Source: Actinoallomurus sp048498315
Lineage (GTDB): Bacteria > Actinomycetota > Actinomycetes > Streptosporangiales > Streptosporangiaceae
Direction: 5' to 3'
Length of the DNA stretch: 38,433 bases
Assembly: GCA_048498315.1 (NCBI GenBank)
Contig: JBEHYF010000041.1
Location: forward strand, 1 to 38,433
The notes under the pieces were generated by a model. That model did not search any database. It saw only the letters and a program-made list of their open reading frames with translations, and was not told where the DNA came from. Position 1 is the first letter of the stretch; each line of letters opens with the position of its first letter. The translations under genes and the position numbers were made by a program. Shown piece by piece: positions 7,309 through 13,669 of this stretch.

Positions 7309-8259
7309 ATGCGCGTACTCGTCGCCGGAGCCACCGGCGTGATCGGCAGCCGTCTCGTCCCCCTGCTCACCGCCGTCGGCCATGAGGTCGTCGGCCTGTC
7401 CCGCTCGCCCGCGCGCGCCGCCGCGATCGAGGCGGCCGGCGCCCGGACGGTCGTCGCGGACGCGCTCGACCGCGCCGCGCTGGCCGCGGCCGTGCGCGAG
7501 GCCGCGCCCGACGCGGTCGTCAACCTGCTCACCGCCATCCCCGCCGCCCTCGACCCGCGCCGGCTGGCGCGCGACTTCGCGGCCACCAACCGCCTGCGCA
7601 CCGAGGGCACCCGGAACCTCATCGAGGCCGCCGAGGCGGCCGGCGCCCGGCGCCTCATCGCCGAGGGCCTCGCGTACGCGTACCAGCCGGGCACCGGCCT
7701 GGCCGACGAGGACGCGCCGCTGTGGACCCGGCGCACGCCCAAGCAGTTCGCCCCGGCCCTCGCCGCGCTGATGGAGCTGGAGTCGGCGACCACTGCGGCG
7801 GGCGGCCTGGTGCTGCGGTTCGGTCACCTGTACGGCCCCGGGTCGATGTACGCCGCCGACGGGTCGTTCACCGAGCAGGTGCGGGCCGGGAAGGTCCCGA
7901 TCGTCGGCGGCGGCGGCGCGGTGTTCTCCTTCGTGCACGCGGCCGACGCCGCCTCCGCGATCGTGGCCTCGCTCGACCGGGACGTCACCGGTGCCCTCAA
8001 CATCGTCGACGACACGCCCGCGCCGCTGTGCGAGTGGCTGCCCGCGGTCGCGACGATGCTCGGCGCCCGCGCGCCACGGCGCGTTCCCGCCGTACTGGCC
8101 CGCGCGGCCGTCGGCGGCTGGGGCGTCGCGTTCATGACCGAGCTGCGCGGTGCCGACAACGCCCGCGCCCGGCTGCGGCTCGACTGGCGGCCCCGGCACG
8201 CCTCCTGGGCGGACGGCTTCGCCGCCGAGCTCGGCGACCGCGCGGCACGGGCGGCCTGA
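7309..8259 (+). CDS. NAD(P)-dependent epimerase/oxidoreductase-like protein (ECF41 partner)
   Basis: Extended short-chain dehydrogenase/reductase fold. The N-terminal RVLVAGATGVIGSRL is a Rossmann GxxGxxG nucleotide-binding turn, and LRFGHLYGPGS near residue 170 is typical of NAD-dependent epimerases. The catalytic YxxxK is not evident; the matching stretch reads TPKQFAPALAALMELE, so it may bind cofactor without classic SDR chemistry. Start ATG 7309 has GAGGGAG 6-7 nt upstream. Its stop overlaps a possible downstream ATG by one base, and the sigma gene follows within 66 nt. ECF41 sigma genes are known to sit beside a carboxymuconolactone decarboxylase, oxidoreductase or epimerase (COE) gene; this is that partner. 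Substrate unknown. Confidence 0.85.
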   Translation: MRVLVAGATGVIGSRLVPLLTAVGHEVVGLSRSPARAAAIEAAGARTVVADALDRAALAAAVREAAPDAVVNLLTAIPAALDPRRLARDFAATNRLRTEGTRNLIEAAEAAGARRLIAEGLAYAYQPGTGLADEDAPLWTRRTPKQFAPALAALMELESATTAAGGLVLRFGHLYGPGSMYAADGSFTEQVRAGKVPIVGGGGAVFSFVHAADAASAIVASLDRDVTGALNIVDDTPAPLCEWLPAVATMLGARAPRRVPAVLARAAVGGWGVAFMTELRGADNARARLRLDWRPRHASWADGFAAELGDRAARAA

Positions 8260-8324
8260 TGGAATCGTCCCAGGGCCCGTCACGCCGCCCGGCGCGGCCC
8301 GGGACAGAGAGGAGGAACGACCCG

Positions 8325-9191
8325 GTGAGCGGACCGGCCGAGACCTTCGAGGCGCACCGCCCGCTGCTCCTCGGCCTGGCCTACCGGCTGCTCGGCAGCA
8401 TGTGGGACGCCGAGGACGTGGTGCAGGAGGCGTACCTGCGCTGGACCCGCGCCGGTGCCGGGACGGTGCGCGAGCCGCGCGCGTTCCTCGTCACCGTGGT
8501 CTCGCGGCTCGCGCTCGACCAGCTCCGGTCGGCGCGCGTCACCCGGGAGGCCTACCCCGGGCCGTGGCTGCCCGAGCCGGTCGCCGCCGGCGCGTTCGGC
8601 CCGCTCGACACCGCCGAGCTGCGCGACACCCTCGCCTACGCCACCCTGCACATGATGGAACGCCTGTCGCCGCCCGAACGCGCCGTGTTCGTGCTGCGCG
8701 AGGCGTTCGACGTCCCGTACGAGGACATCGCCGCGATCATCGGCGTGCCTGCCGCGACCTGCCGCCAGCATCACCGCCGCGCCGTCCAGCGGATGGCGGG
8801 CGGCCGCGACCGCTTCCGCCCCGACCCGGCCGATCACGACCGGCTCCTCGGCCGCTTCCTCGACGCCGCACGCAGTGGCGATCTCGGCACGCTGAACGAG
8901 CTGTTCAGCGAGGACGTCGTCGCCTGGAATGACGGGGGCGGCAAGGTCCGCGCCGCGCTGCGGCCCGTCATCGGCCGCGAGAAGGTACTGGCGTTCATCG
9001 CCGGCCTGCTGCGCCGCTACGAGTTCCACGACATTCGGGTCATTGAGGCGAACGGCCGGCTTGCGGTGTGGACGACCGTCGACGGCCACGATCAGCTCGT
9101 CGCCTTCGACGTTCGTGACGGCCGCATCCACGCCCTGTTCGCAGTGATGAACCCGGACAAGCTCACCCGCGTCCACCCCTCCACGTCCTGA
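8325..9191 (+). CDS. sigJ: ECF41-family RNA polymerase sigma factor (SigJ-like) with fused SnoaL-like domain
   Basis: Extracytoplasmic-function sigma factor that directs RNA polymerase to a few promoters. Sigma2 spans about residues 8-75 (LAYRLLGSMWDAEDVVQEAYLRW) and sigma4 about 108-160 (RLSPPERAVFVLREAFDVPYEDIA). The linker carries WLPEP at 81-85. The C-terminal SnoaL-like domain carries DGGGK at 203-207 and ends with NPDKL at 276-280. These three motifs define ECF41, where the fused domain takes the place of an anti-sigma factor and tunes activity. The start is GTG 8325 (288 aa), with GGAGG 9 nt upstream; an ATG at 8259 overlapping the epimerase stop would add an unlikely basic leader. The signal it senses is unknown. 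Confidence 0.9.
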   Translation: MSGPAETFEAHRPLLLGLAYRLLGSMWDAEDVVQEAYLRWTRAGAGTVREPRAFLVTVVSRLALDQLRSARVTREAYPGPWLPEPVAAGAFGPLDTAELRDTLAYATLHMMERLSPPERAVFVLREAFDVPYEDIAAIIGVPAATCRQHHRRAVQRMAGGRDRFRPDPADHDRLLGRFLDAARSGDLGTLNELFSEDVVAWNDGGGKVRAALRPVIGREKVLAFIAGLLRRYEFHDIRVIEANGRLAVWTTVDGHDQLVAFDVRDGRIHALFAVMNPDKLTRVHPSTS

Positions 9192-9205
9192 CGGCGGGCG
9201 GCCGG

Positions 9206-10030
9206 TCAGCGGCCGAGGACCGTGCGGAGGCGGTCGGGGTAGTCGGTGACGATGGCGTCCACGCCGAACGACATGTGCCGGGCCATCTCCGCCGGATCGT
9301 TCACCGTCCACACCACGACCGTCAGCCCGGCCGCGTGCGCAGCCGCGACCAGCTCGGGCGTGACCATGACCCGCTTCGGCGAGATCATGGTCGCCCCCGC
9401 CGCCACCGCCGCGGCGACCAGGCCGCCCGCCGGGTCGTGCCCGGCCATCCAGGACGCCTCCAGCGTGTCCGGCTCGACGAGCGCCACGCGGTCGCCGCCG
9501 GGCAACAGCTCCCGCGCCACGCCGAGGACCCGCCAGTCGAACGCCAGCAGCCGCGACCGCTCCAGCAGCCCGTACGACTCCAGCACCTTCACTGCGGACG
9601 TCGTGATCGTCTCGACGTCGGGCCACGACGGGTCGGTCTTGATCTCCACCGCGAGCCGTATGTCGTGTGGCGCGACGAGCGCGCACGCCTCCGCCAGCGT
9701 CGGCACCTCCGCTCCCGGAATCGCCGTCTGCGTCGCGGCGAACCGCTTGTTGACGATCCCGGCGTCGATCGTCTTGATCTGCGCCAGGGTCAGCTCGCGG
9801 ATCGGCCGGCCGACGTAGGGGTACAGCGGGTCGCGTGGGCGGCACGGCCCCCGATCGCGTACGGTTCCGGCGTTCAGCGTCTGGTCGTGGTGGAGCACCG
9901 GGACGCCGTCGGCGGTCAGGCCGACGTCCAGCTCCAGCACGTCGACGCCCAGCTCGATCGTCCGCGCGAACCCGGGCAGGGTGTTCTCCGGCCACAGCCC
10001 GCGCGCTCCGCGATGTCCCTGAATCTCCAC
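9206..10030 (-). CDS. Glycerophosphodiester phosphodiesterase
   Basis: Hydrolyses glycerophosphodiesters to glycerol-3-phosphate and an alcohol. The 274-aa product is a single GDPD TIM barrel: HRGARGLWPENTLPGF at residues 6-21 holds the catalytic His-Arg and the metal-binding Glu-Asn, LELDVGLTADGVPVLHHD gives the next metal and catalytic residues, and EIKTD follows mid-protein. No signal peptide or membrane helix is present, so it should be cytoplasmic, acting on phospholipid-derived head groups. The start is GTG 10030, six codons before HRG. TACGCT lies 7 nt upstream and there is no Shine-Dalgarno, indicating a leaderless mRNA. It converges with the sigma gene, leaving only 14 nt between stops. 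Confidence 0.9.
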   Translation of the reverse strand: MEIQGHRGARGLWPENTLPGFARTIELGVDVLELDVGLTADGVPVLHHDQTLNAGTVRDRGPCRPRDPLYPYVGRPIRELTLAQIKTIDAGIVNKRFAATQTAIPGAEVPTLAEACALVAPHDIRLAVEIKTDPSWPDVETITTSAVKVLESYGLLERSRLLAFDWRVLGVARELLPGGDRVALVEPDTLEASWMAGHDPAGGLVAAAVAAGATMISPKRVMVTPELVAAAHAAGLTVVVWTVNDPAEMARHMSFGVDAIVTDYPDRLRTVLGR

Positions 10031-10037
10031 GCGCCCC

Positions 10038-10043
10038 AGCGTA
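10038..10043 (-). promoter_or_regulatory. Leaderless -10 element of the GDPD gene
   Basis: TACGCT on the minus strand is followed by 7 nt (GGGGCGC) and the GTG start at 10030. Confidence 0.5.
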
Positions 10044-10289
10044 CGGGTCCGTCCCGTACGGCCCCCGTGGACTGCGGACGCCCGGCGGTACGGTCGCGCC
10101 GCGGTCGTCTGCGCGCCCGCCTCGACGGGTCGCCACGGCGGCGACCGCACCGGTGGGGACCGCCTGGGGGGACCGCCCTGGTACCGAAGACCGGCCGAGC
10201 GGCGGATCCGGCCCGGACCGGCTTCTCCCCGAGCCGGTCGATGGCGGCCAGAGCCCGGGCCGCCCGGCCGGCGCGGAGGATTCGCCTCG
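10044..10289. other. Intergenic region, nothing recognised
   Basis: About 250 nt between the GDPD promoter and the pseudogene remnant. It is GC-rich with open frames on both strands, but none has a start site or recognisable sequence. Confidence 0.5.
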
Positions 10290-10520
10290 TCACGGTCCGC
10301 TGAGCGCCTTCGTCGGGGGGAGCCGTTCGGCGCGGATCGCCGCCGGGTCAGGCCGGCGAACGCGCCGATGACCAGCGTGGCGAGGATGCCGTCGGCCATC
10401 GCCCAGGGCGGTACGACGGTCGGCCAGCCCTGGGTCACCGCGAACGCGGCGGTGACCGCGGTGCCGACCGTCACGCCGCCCACGCCGCCGAGGGCGGCCA
10501 GGAGCTGGGTCCGCCCCGCG
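10290..10520 (-). pseudogene. Remnant of a MacB/FtsX-type ABC transporter permease (C-terminus)
   Basis: The minus strand encodes, in one frame, LLAALGGVGGV...AVTAAFAVTQGWP.VVPPWAMADGILATLVIGAFAGL, which is the last two transmembrane segments of FtsX-like ABC permeases. The normal continuation (YPAxRAARLPPTEAL) is present only in another frame, as PAAIRAERLPPTKALSGP just before a stop at 10290. A frameshift near 10320-10340 therefore splits it. An in-frame TGA stands just before the fragment, and the rest of the permease and its ATPase are missing. It is a decayed end of about 70 codons. The remaining sequence up to purA (10521-10614) holds nothing clear. Confidence 0.72.
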
Positions 10521-10614
10521 CGTCACAGCGACGACGCCACCGGCGCGGGCGGCGCGCCCACGCGCCGGGCGGCGCTCGACGAGTGCGGGCGGCGCGCCGG
10601 TCACCGCGCGGTGC

Positions 10615-11898
10615 TCAGATCAGGTCGTGCAACTGGAGGGTCTGGTCGCGCCCGGGACCGACGCCGATCGCGCTGATCCGCGCGCCCGCCATCTCCTCCA
10701 GCGCCCGGACGTAGTCCTGCGCCTTCTTCGGCAGGTCGTCGAACGACTTGCACTCGGAGATGTCCTCCTGCCAGCCGTCGAGGTGCTCGTAGATCGGTCT
10801 GGCGTGGTGGAACCCGGTCTGGGTCATCGGCAACTCGTCGCAGCGCCGCCCATCGATGTCGTACGCGACGCAGACCGGCACCTTCTCCAGGCCCGACAGC
10901 ACGTCGAGCTTGGTGAGGAAGTAGTCGGTAATGCCGTTCACGCGGGTGGCGTACCGCGCGATCACCGCATCGAACCAGCCGCAGCGCCGGTTGCGGCCGG
11001 TCGTCACGCCGTACTCGCCGCCGGTGGTGCGCAGCCAGTCGCCGGTCTCGTCGAGCAGCTCGGTCGGGAACGGGCCGGCGCCCACGCGCGTGGTGTAGGC
11101 CTTCAGGATGCCGATGACCCGCGTGATGCGGGTGGGGCCGATGCCCGAGCCCGCGCACGCCCCGCCGGCCGTCGGGCTGGAGGAGGTCACGAACGGGTAC
11201 GTGCCGTGGTCGACGTCGAGCAGCGTGCCCTGCGCGCCCTCCAGCAGCACCACCTTGTCGTCGTCGAGCGCCCGGTTGAGGATGAGGGCGGTGTCGGCGA
11301 TGTGCGGGCGCAGCCGCTCGCCGTACCCGACGTACTCCTCGATGATCGGGTCGATCTCGATCGCCCGCCGGTTGTAGACCTTGGCGAGGATCTGGTTCTT
11401 GTCGCGCAGGGCCAGCTCCAGCTTCTGCCGGAGGATGCCGGGGTCGAGCAGGTCCTGCACGCGAATGCCCATGCGGGCGATCTTGTCGCCGTACGCGGGA
11501 CCGATGCCGCGGCCGGTCGTGCCGATGCGGGCCTTGCCGAGATAGCGCTCGGTCACTTTGTCGAGCGCCTTGTGGTGCGGCATGATCAGGTGCGCGTTGG
11601 CGGAGACCAGCAGGCTCTCGCAGCCCACGCCGCGCTCCCGCAGGCCGTCGATCTCCTGCAGGAGCACCCCGGGGTCGATCACGACGCCGTTCCCGATGAC
11701 GGGGATGACGCCCGGGGACAGCACCCCCGAGGGAAGCAGGTGCAGGGCGTAGGACTGGTCGCCGATCACGACGGTGTGGCCCGCGTTGTTGCCGCCCTGG
11801 TAGCGGACGACGTAGTCGACCTCACCGCCGAGAATGTCGGTGGCCTTGCCCTTGCCTTCGTCACCCCACTGGGCGCCGACGAGCACGATGGCCGGCAT
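10615..11898 (-). CDS. purA: Adenylosuccinate synthetase
   Basis: GTP-dependent enzyme joining IMP and aspartate to adenylosuccinate, the first committed step to AMP; purB in this window does the next step. The 427-aa product carries GAQWGDEGKGK at 8-18 (D13 catalytic), GGNNAGHT with H41 catalytic, and the C-terminal guanine-recognition region. ATG 11898 has GGGGAGG with 7-nt spacing. It appears to have its own promoter (TACGCT at 11965-11970) and a 5' UTR of about 60 nt that can form alternative hairpins, one of which covers the Shine-Dalgarno. A DUF3151 gene lies upstream on the same strand, an arrangement also found in Mycobacterium. Confidence 0.96.
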   Translation of the reverse strand: MPAIVLVGAQWGDEGKGKATDILGGEVDYVVRYQGGNNAGHTVVIGDQSYALHLLPSGVLSPGVIPVIGNGVVIDPGVLLQEIDGLRERGVGCESLLVSANAHLIMPHHKALDKVTERYLGKARIGTTGRGIGPAYGDKIARMGIRVQDLLDPGILRQKLELALRDKNQILAKVYNRRAIEIDPIIEEYVGYGERLRPHIADTALILNRALDDDKVVLLEGAQGTLLDVDHGTYPFVTSSSPTAGGACAGSGIGPTRITRVIGILKAYTTRVGAGPFPTELLDETGDWLRTTGGEYGVTTGRNRRCGWFDAVIARYATRVNGITDYFLTKLDVLSGLEKVPVCVAYDIDGRRCDELPMTQTGFHHARPIYEHLDGWQEDISECKSFDDLPKKAQDYVRALEEMAGARISAIGVGPGRDQTLQLHDLI

Positions 11899-11908
11899 GG
11901 AGCCGCCT

Positions 11909-11959
11909 CCCCTGGCATCGACGAAGCCCCTGGCGCAAGCAGCGACAGGGGCTCTTGCG
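11909..11959 (-). promoter_or_regulatory. Switch-like 5' UTR of purA
   Basis: Read on the minus strand, CGCAAG (11959-11954) is complementary to CUUGCG (11939-11934). AGCCCCUG (11953-11946) is complementary to CAGGGGCU (11932-11925), and its CCCCUG core is also complementary to CAGGGG (11914-11909), which overlaps the Shine-Dalgarno. The pairings compete or form a pseudoknot: an 8-bp hairpin leaves the ribosome site free, while the alternative pairing hides it. The element starts right at the predicted transcription start. It could also act simply as a terminator for the upstream DUF3151 transcript. No known purine riboswitch class matches. Confidence 0.5.
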
Positions 11960-11964
11960 ATCAG

Positions 11965-11970
11965 AGCGTA
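11965..11970 (-). promoter_or_regulatory. Predicted -10 element of purA
   Basis: TACGCT on the minus strand, with a weak -35 (TTTCCT at 11993-11988) 17 nt upstream. The predicted start near 11958 coincides with the first base of the leader hairpin. Confidence 0.45.
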
Positions 11971-12007
11971 CCCGCCGGACGGCCACGAGGAAAACGGCGC
12001 GAGCCCC

Positions 12008-12421
12008 TCAGGCGGACAGGGCCTGGACGGCGGTGGAACTGGAGTCGCGCAGGAACGTCCGGCAACGCTCGGCCTCGTCCTCCTCGCCGATCGCGGCCGC
12101 CGCGCGGCCCAGCGCGTGCAGGGCGCGCAGGAACCCGCGGTTCGGCTCGTGCTCCCACGGGATCGGGCCGTGGCCCTTCCAGCCCGCCCGGCGGAGCTGG
12201 TCCAGGCCGCGGTGGTAACCGGTCCTGGCGTAGGCGTACGACTCGATGACGTCACCCTTCCCGAAGGCGCGGTCGGCCAGGTCGGCCCACGCGGCGGAGT
12301 ACGCCGGGAAGCGGGCGGCGACCTCGAACGGGTCCACACCGGCCTCGAGGGACTGTCGGGCTTCGGGGTTGTCCGGCAGTTCGGCCGGGGGCGGCCCGCC
12401 GAGAAGGTTCTGCTGCTCCAT
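12008..12421 (-). CDS. DUF3151 family protein
   Basis: Small conserved actinobacterial protein of unknown function, 137 aa and soluble. The hallmark block SYAYARTGYHRGLDQLRRAG followed by WKGHGPIPWEHEPNRGFLRALHALGR is typical of DUF3151, and the C-terminal DEAERCRTFLRDS matches the family. The helix-turn-helix-rich pattern suggests a TPR-like fold. ATG 12421 has AGGA 7 nt upstream. The gene lies directly upstream of purA, as in other actinobacteria, which hints at a link to purine metabolism, but no function is known. Confidence 0.85.
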   Translation of the reverse strand: MEQQNLLGGPPPAELPDNPEARQSLEAGVDPFEVAARFPAYSAAWADLADRAFGKGDVIESYAYARTGYHRGLDQLRRAGWKGHGPIPWEHEPNRGFLRALHALGRAAAAIGEEDEAERCRTFLRDSSSTAVQALSA

Positions 12422-12471
12422 GGGGTCATCCTGCCCAATCAGGGTCCGATCGCCTATTCCTGGGGCTGAGT

Positions 12472-12500
12472 AACGTGGCGAATATGATCGAAACCACGTT
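12472..12500. promoter_or_regulatory. Inverted repeat upstream of the DUF3151 gene
   Basis: AACGTGG (12472-12478) and CCACGTT (12494-12500) are perfect 7-bp arms around a 15-nt AT-rich spacer, about 50 nt upstream of the DUF3151 start. It could be an operator or a hairpin; no specific regulator family is implied. Confidence 0.35.
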
Positions 12501-12517
12501 CGACGCCTGCGCGCACC

Positions 12518-12557
12518 GGCGTCCCGCCGCGGTGGATCCGTGCCGCGGCGGGACGCC
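12518..12557. terminator. Strong 15-bp hairpin terminator
   Basis: GGCGTCCCGCCGCGG (12518-12532) pairs perfectly with CCGCGGCGGGACGCC (12543-12557) around a 10-nt loop. It lies 32 nt past the stop of the minus-strand secreted-protein gene and shields the DUF3151 promoter region from read-through. Confidence 0.8.
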
Positions 12558-12588
12558 GTGCCATGTCAGCGCGGAACGTACGGTGGCT

Positions 12589-13218
12589 TCACTCCACGAT
12601 GACGAGTGCGAGGGGCGTCTTGGCCCCGCCGCCGGGCGCGAGGCCCTTCATCACGACGTGCTGACCGGTGGTGAGCGCGGGCAGCGTGCCGGGGCTCACC
12701 GGCCGGCCGTCCTTCACCAGCACCGTCTTGCGCAGGACCAGCATGTCGGACGTGGCCTTCCCGGTGTTCAGCCGGACGGTCTCCTGCCCGCCGCCGGGCG
12801 CGACGTGGACGGCGGCCACGGTGCCCTTCAGCAGCACGGGAGTGCCTGCGCAGCCGCCCTTCTTCCCGTTGCCGAGGTCGCCCGGCTTCCCCGACTTCCG
12901 CGGCACTCCTGGCTTCTTCAGCTTCCCGGGCTTGCCCGGCTTTTCAGGCATACCAGGCTTCCCCGGCTTGATGACGATCTTGTGGCCCTCCATCGCCGCC
13001 TTCTTCTTCGCGGTGGCCACATTGCCGGTCTTGTCGTCTCTGACCCTGATGATGCAGCCGCTCTTCGGCATGACCGTGGTCCTCGCCGTCGCGGTGCCGC
13101 GCGGCGTGCCCGCCGGCCCGGATGGCCCCGACGTGGCGGCGAACGCCGCCGTCGCCGCGCCGGCGGTCAGCGTGACGCCGCCGGCGACCAGCCCGGCCTT
13201 GATCCAGAGTGAACTCAT
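12589..13218 (-). CDS. Secreted protein with KPG-rich repeat linker, function unknown
   Basis: A 209-aa protein with a clear signal peptide: short N-region, hydrophobic KAGLVAGGVTLTAGAATAAFA, likely cleavage after about residue 27. The mature part has a short first domain (about 45-80), then a basic low-complexity stretch of about 40 residues built on repeated KPG units (GKPGKPGKLKKPG and variants). The C-terminal 85 residues look like a small beta-barrel, with GTVAAVHVAPGGGQETVRL and TTGQHVVMKG resembling DUF5666-like domains. One Cys lies on each side of the repeat. ATG 13218 has AGGAG 9 nt upstream. It is probably exported and associated with the cell wall through its positive charge. I do not recognise a function. 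Confidence 0.75.
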   Translation of the reverse strand: MSSLWIKAGLVAGGVTLTAGAATAAFAATSGPSGPAGTPRGTATARTTVMPKSGCIIRVRDDKTGNVATAKKKAAMEGHKIVIKPGKPGMPEKPGKPGKLKKPGVPRKSGKPGDLGNGKKGGCAGTPVLLKGTVAAVHVAPGGGQETVRLNTGKATSDMLVLRKTVLVKDGRPVSPGTLPALTTGQHVVMKGLAPGGGAKTPLALVIVE

Positions 13219-13655
13219 CGACGGGATCTCCTCTCACGGAGCGGTTGGTGGTGTGGTCCGGGCGTCCGCTCCGGGCCACGACGCCAGGTTCGGCCGCCGC
13301 GACATGACCCGGCATCTGCCTGGAGTCGGCATTCGCCCCCTTCCTGCCGTGGGGTCGGCCACGGCCCGCCCGGCCCGCCGCCACGGCGCAGCCCGGCGGG
13401 CTGCCCCTTCCTGCTCCCGCCGCCGGAGCCCATGCTCACCTGCGCGTTTCGCGGGAAGGTGCGCCGCCGTACGTCCCTAGCGGGGCCGGACACCCGTAAC
13501 GGGCGGAGCCGCGTCCGCAGTGCGCGCCCGCGGCCCGGCGCCGCTTTCGAGGGCGTGGCGGGTGCGCGCCGTACCCGCGCGTGCCCGGCGTCTCCGCCTT
13601 GGGGAGGGGCGCGGATTATGTCCACGGGTAGATGCCCGGCGGCCGGGCCCGTCCG
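13219..13655. other. Divergent intergenic region
   Basis: About 440 nt between the secreted-protein gene (minus) and the histidine-kinase gene (plus). It holds a 7-bp inverted repeat, CGGAGCG (13237-13243) with CGCTCCG (13267-13273), in the likely 5' UTR of the secreted-protein gene. I see no gene: open frames on both strands lack start signals and resemble no protein family. Confidence 0.5.
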
Positions 13656-13661
13656 TATGCT
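13656..13661 (+). promoter_or_regulatory. Leaderless -10 element of the histidine-kinase gene
   Basis: TATGCT is followed by 8 nt and the ATG at 13670, with no Shine-Dalgarno. Confidence 0.5.
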
Positions 13662-13669
13662 CGGCGTAC

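Noticed and set aside
5779..8283. Open minus-strand frame of about 830 codons opposite corA and the epimerase gene
   Set aside because: It spans two well-supported plus-strand genes and their intergenic gap. The translation is low-complexity with no recognisable family.
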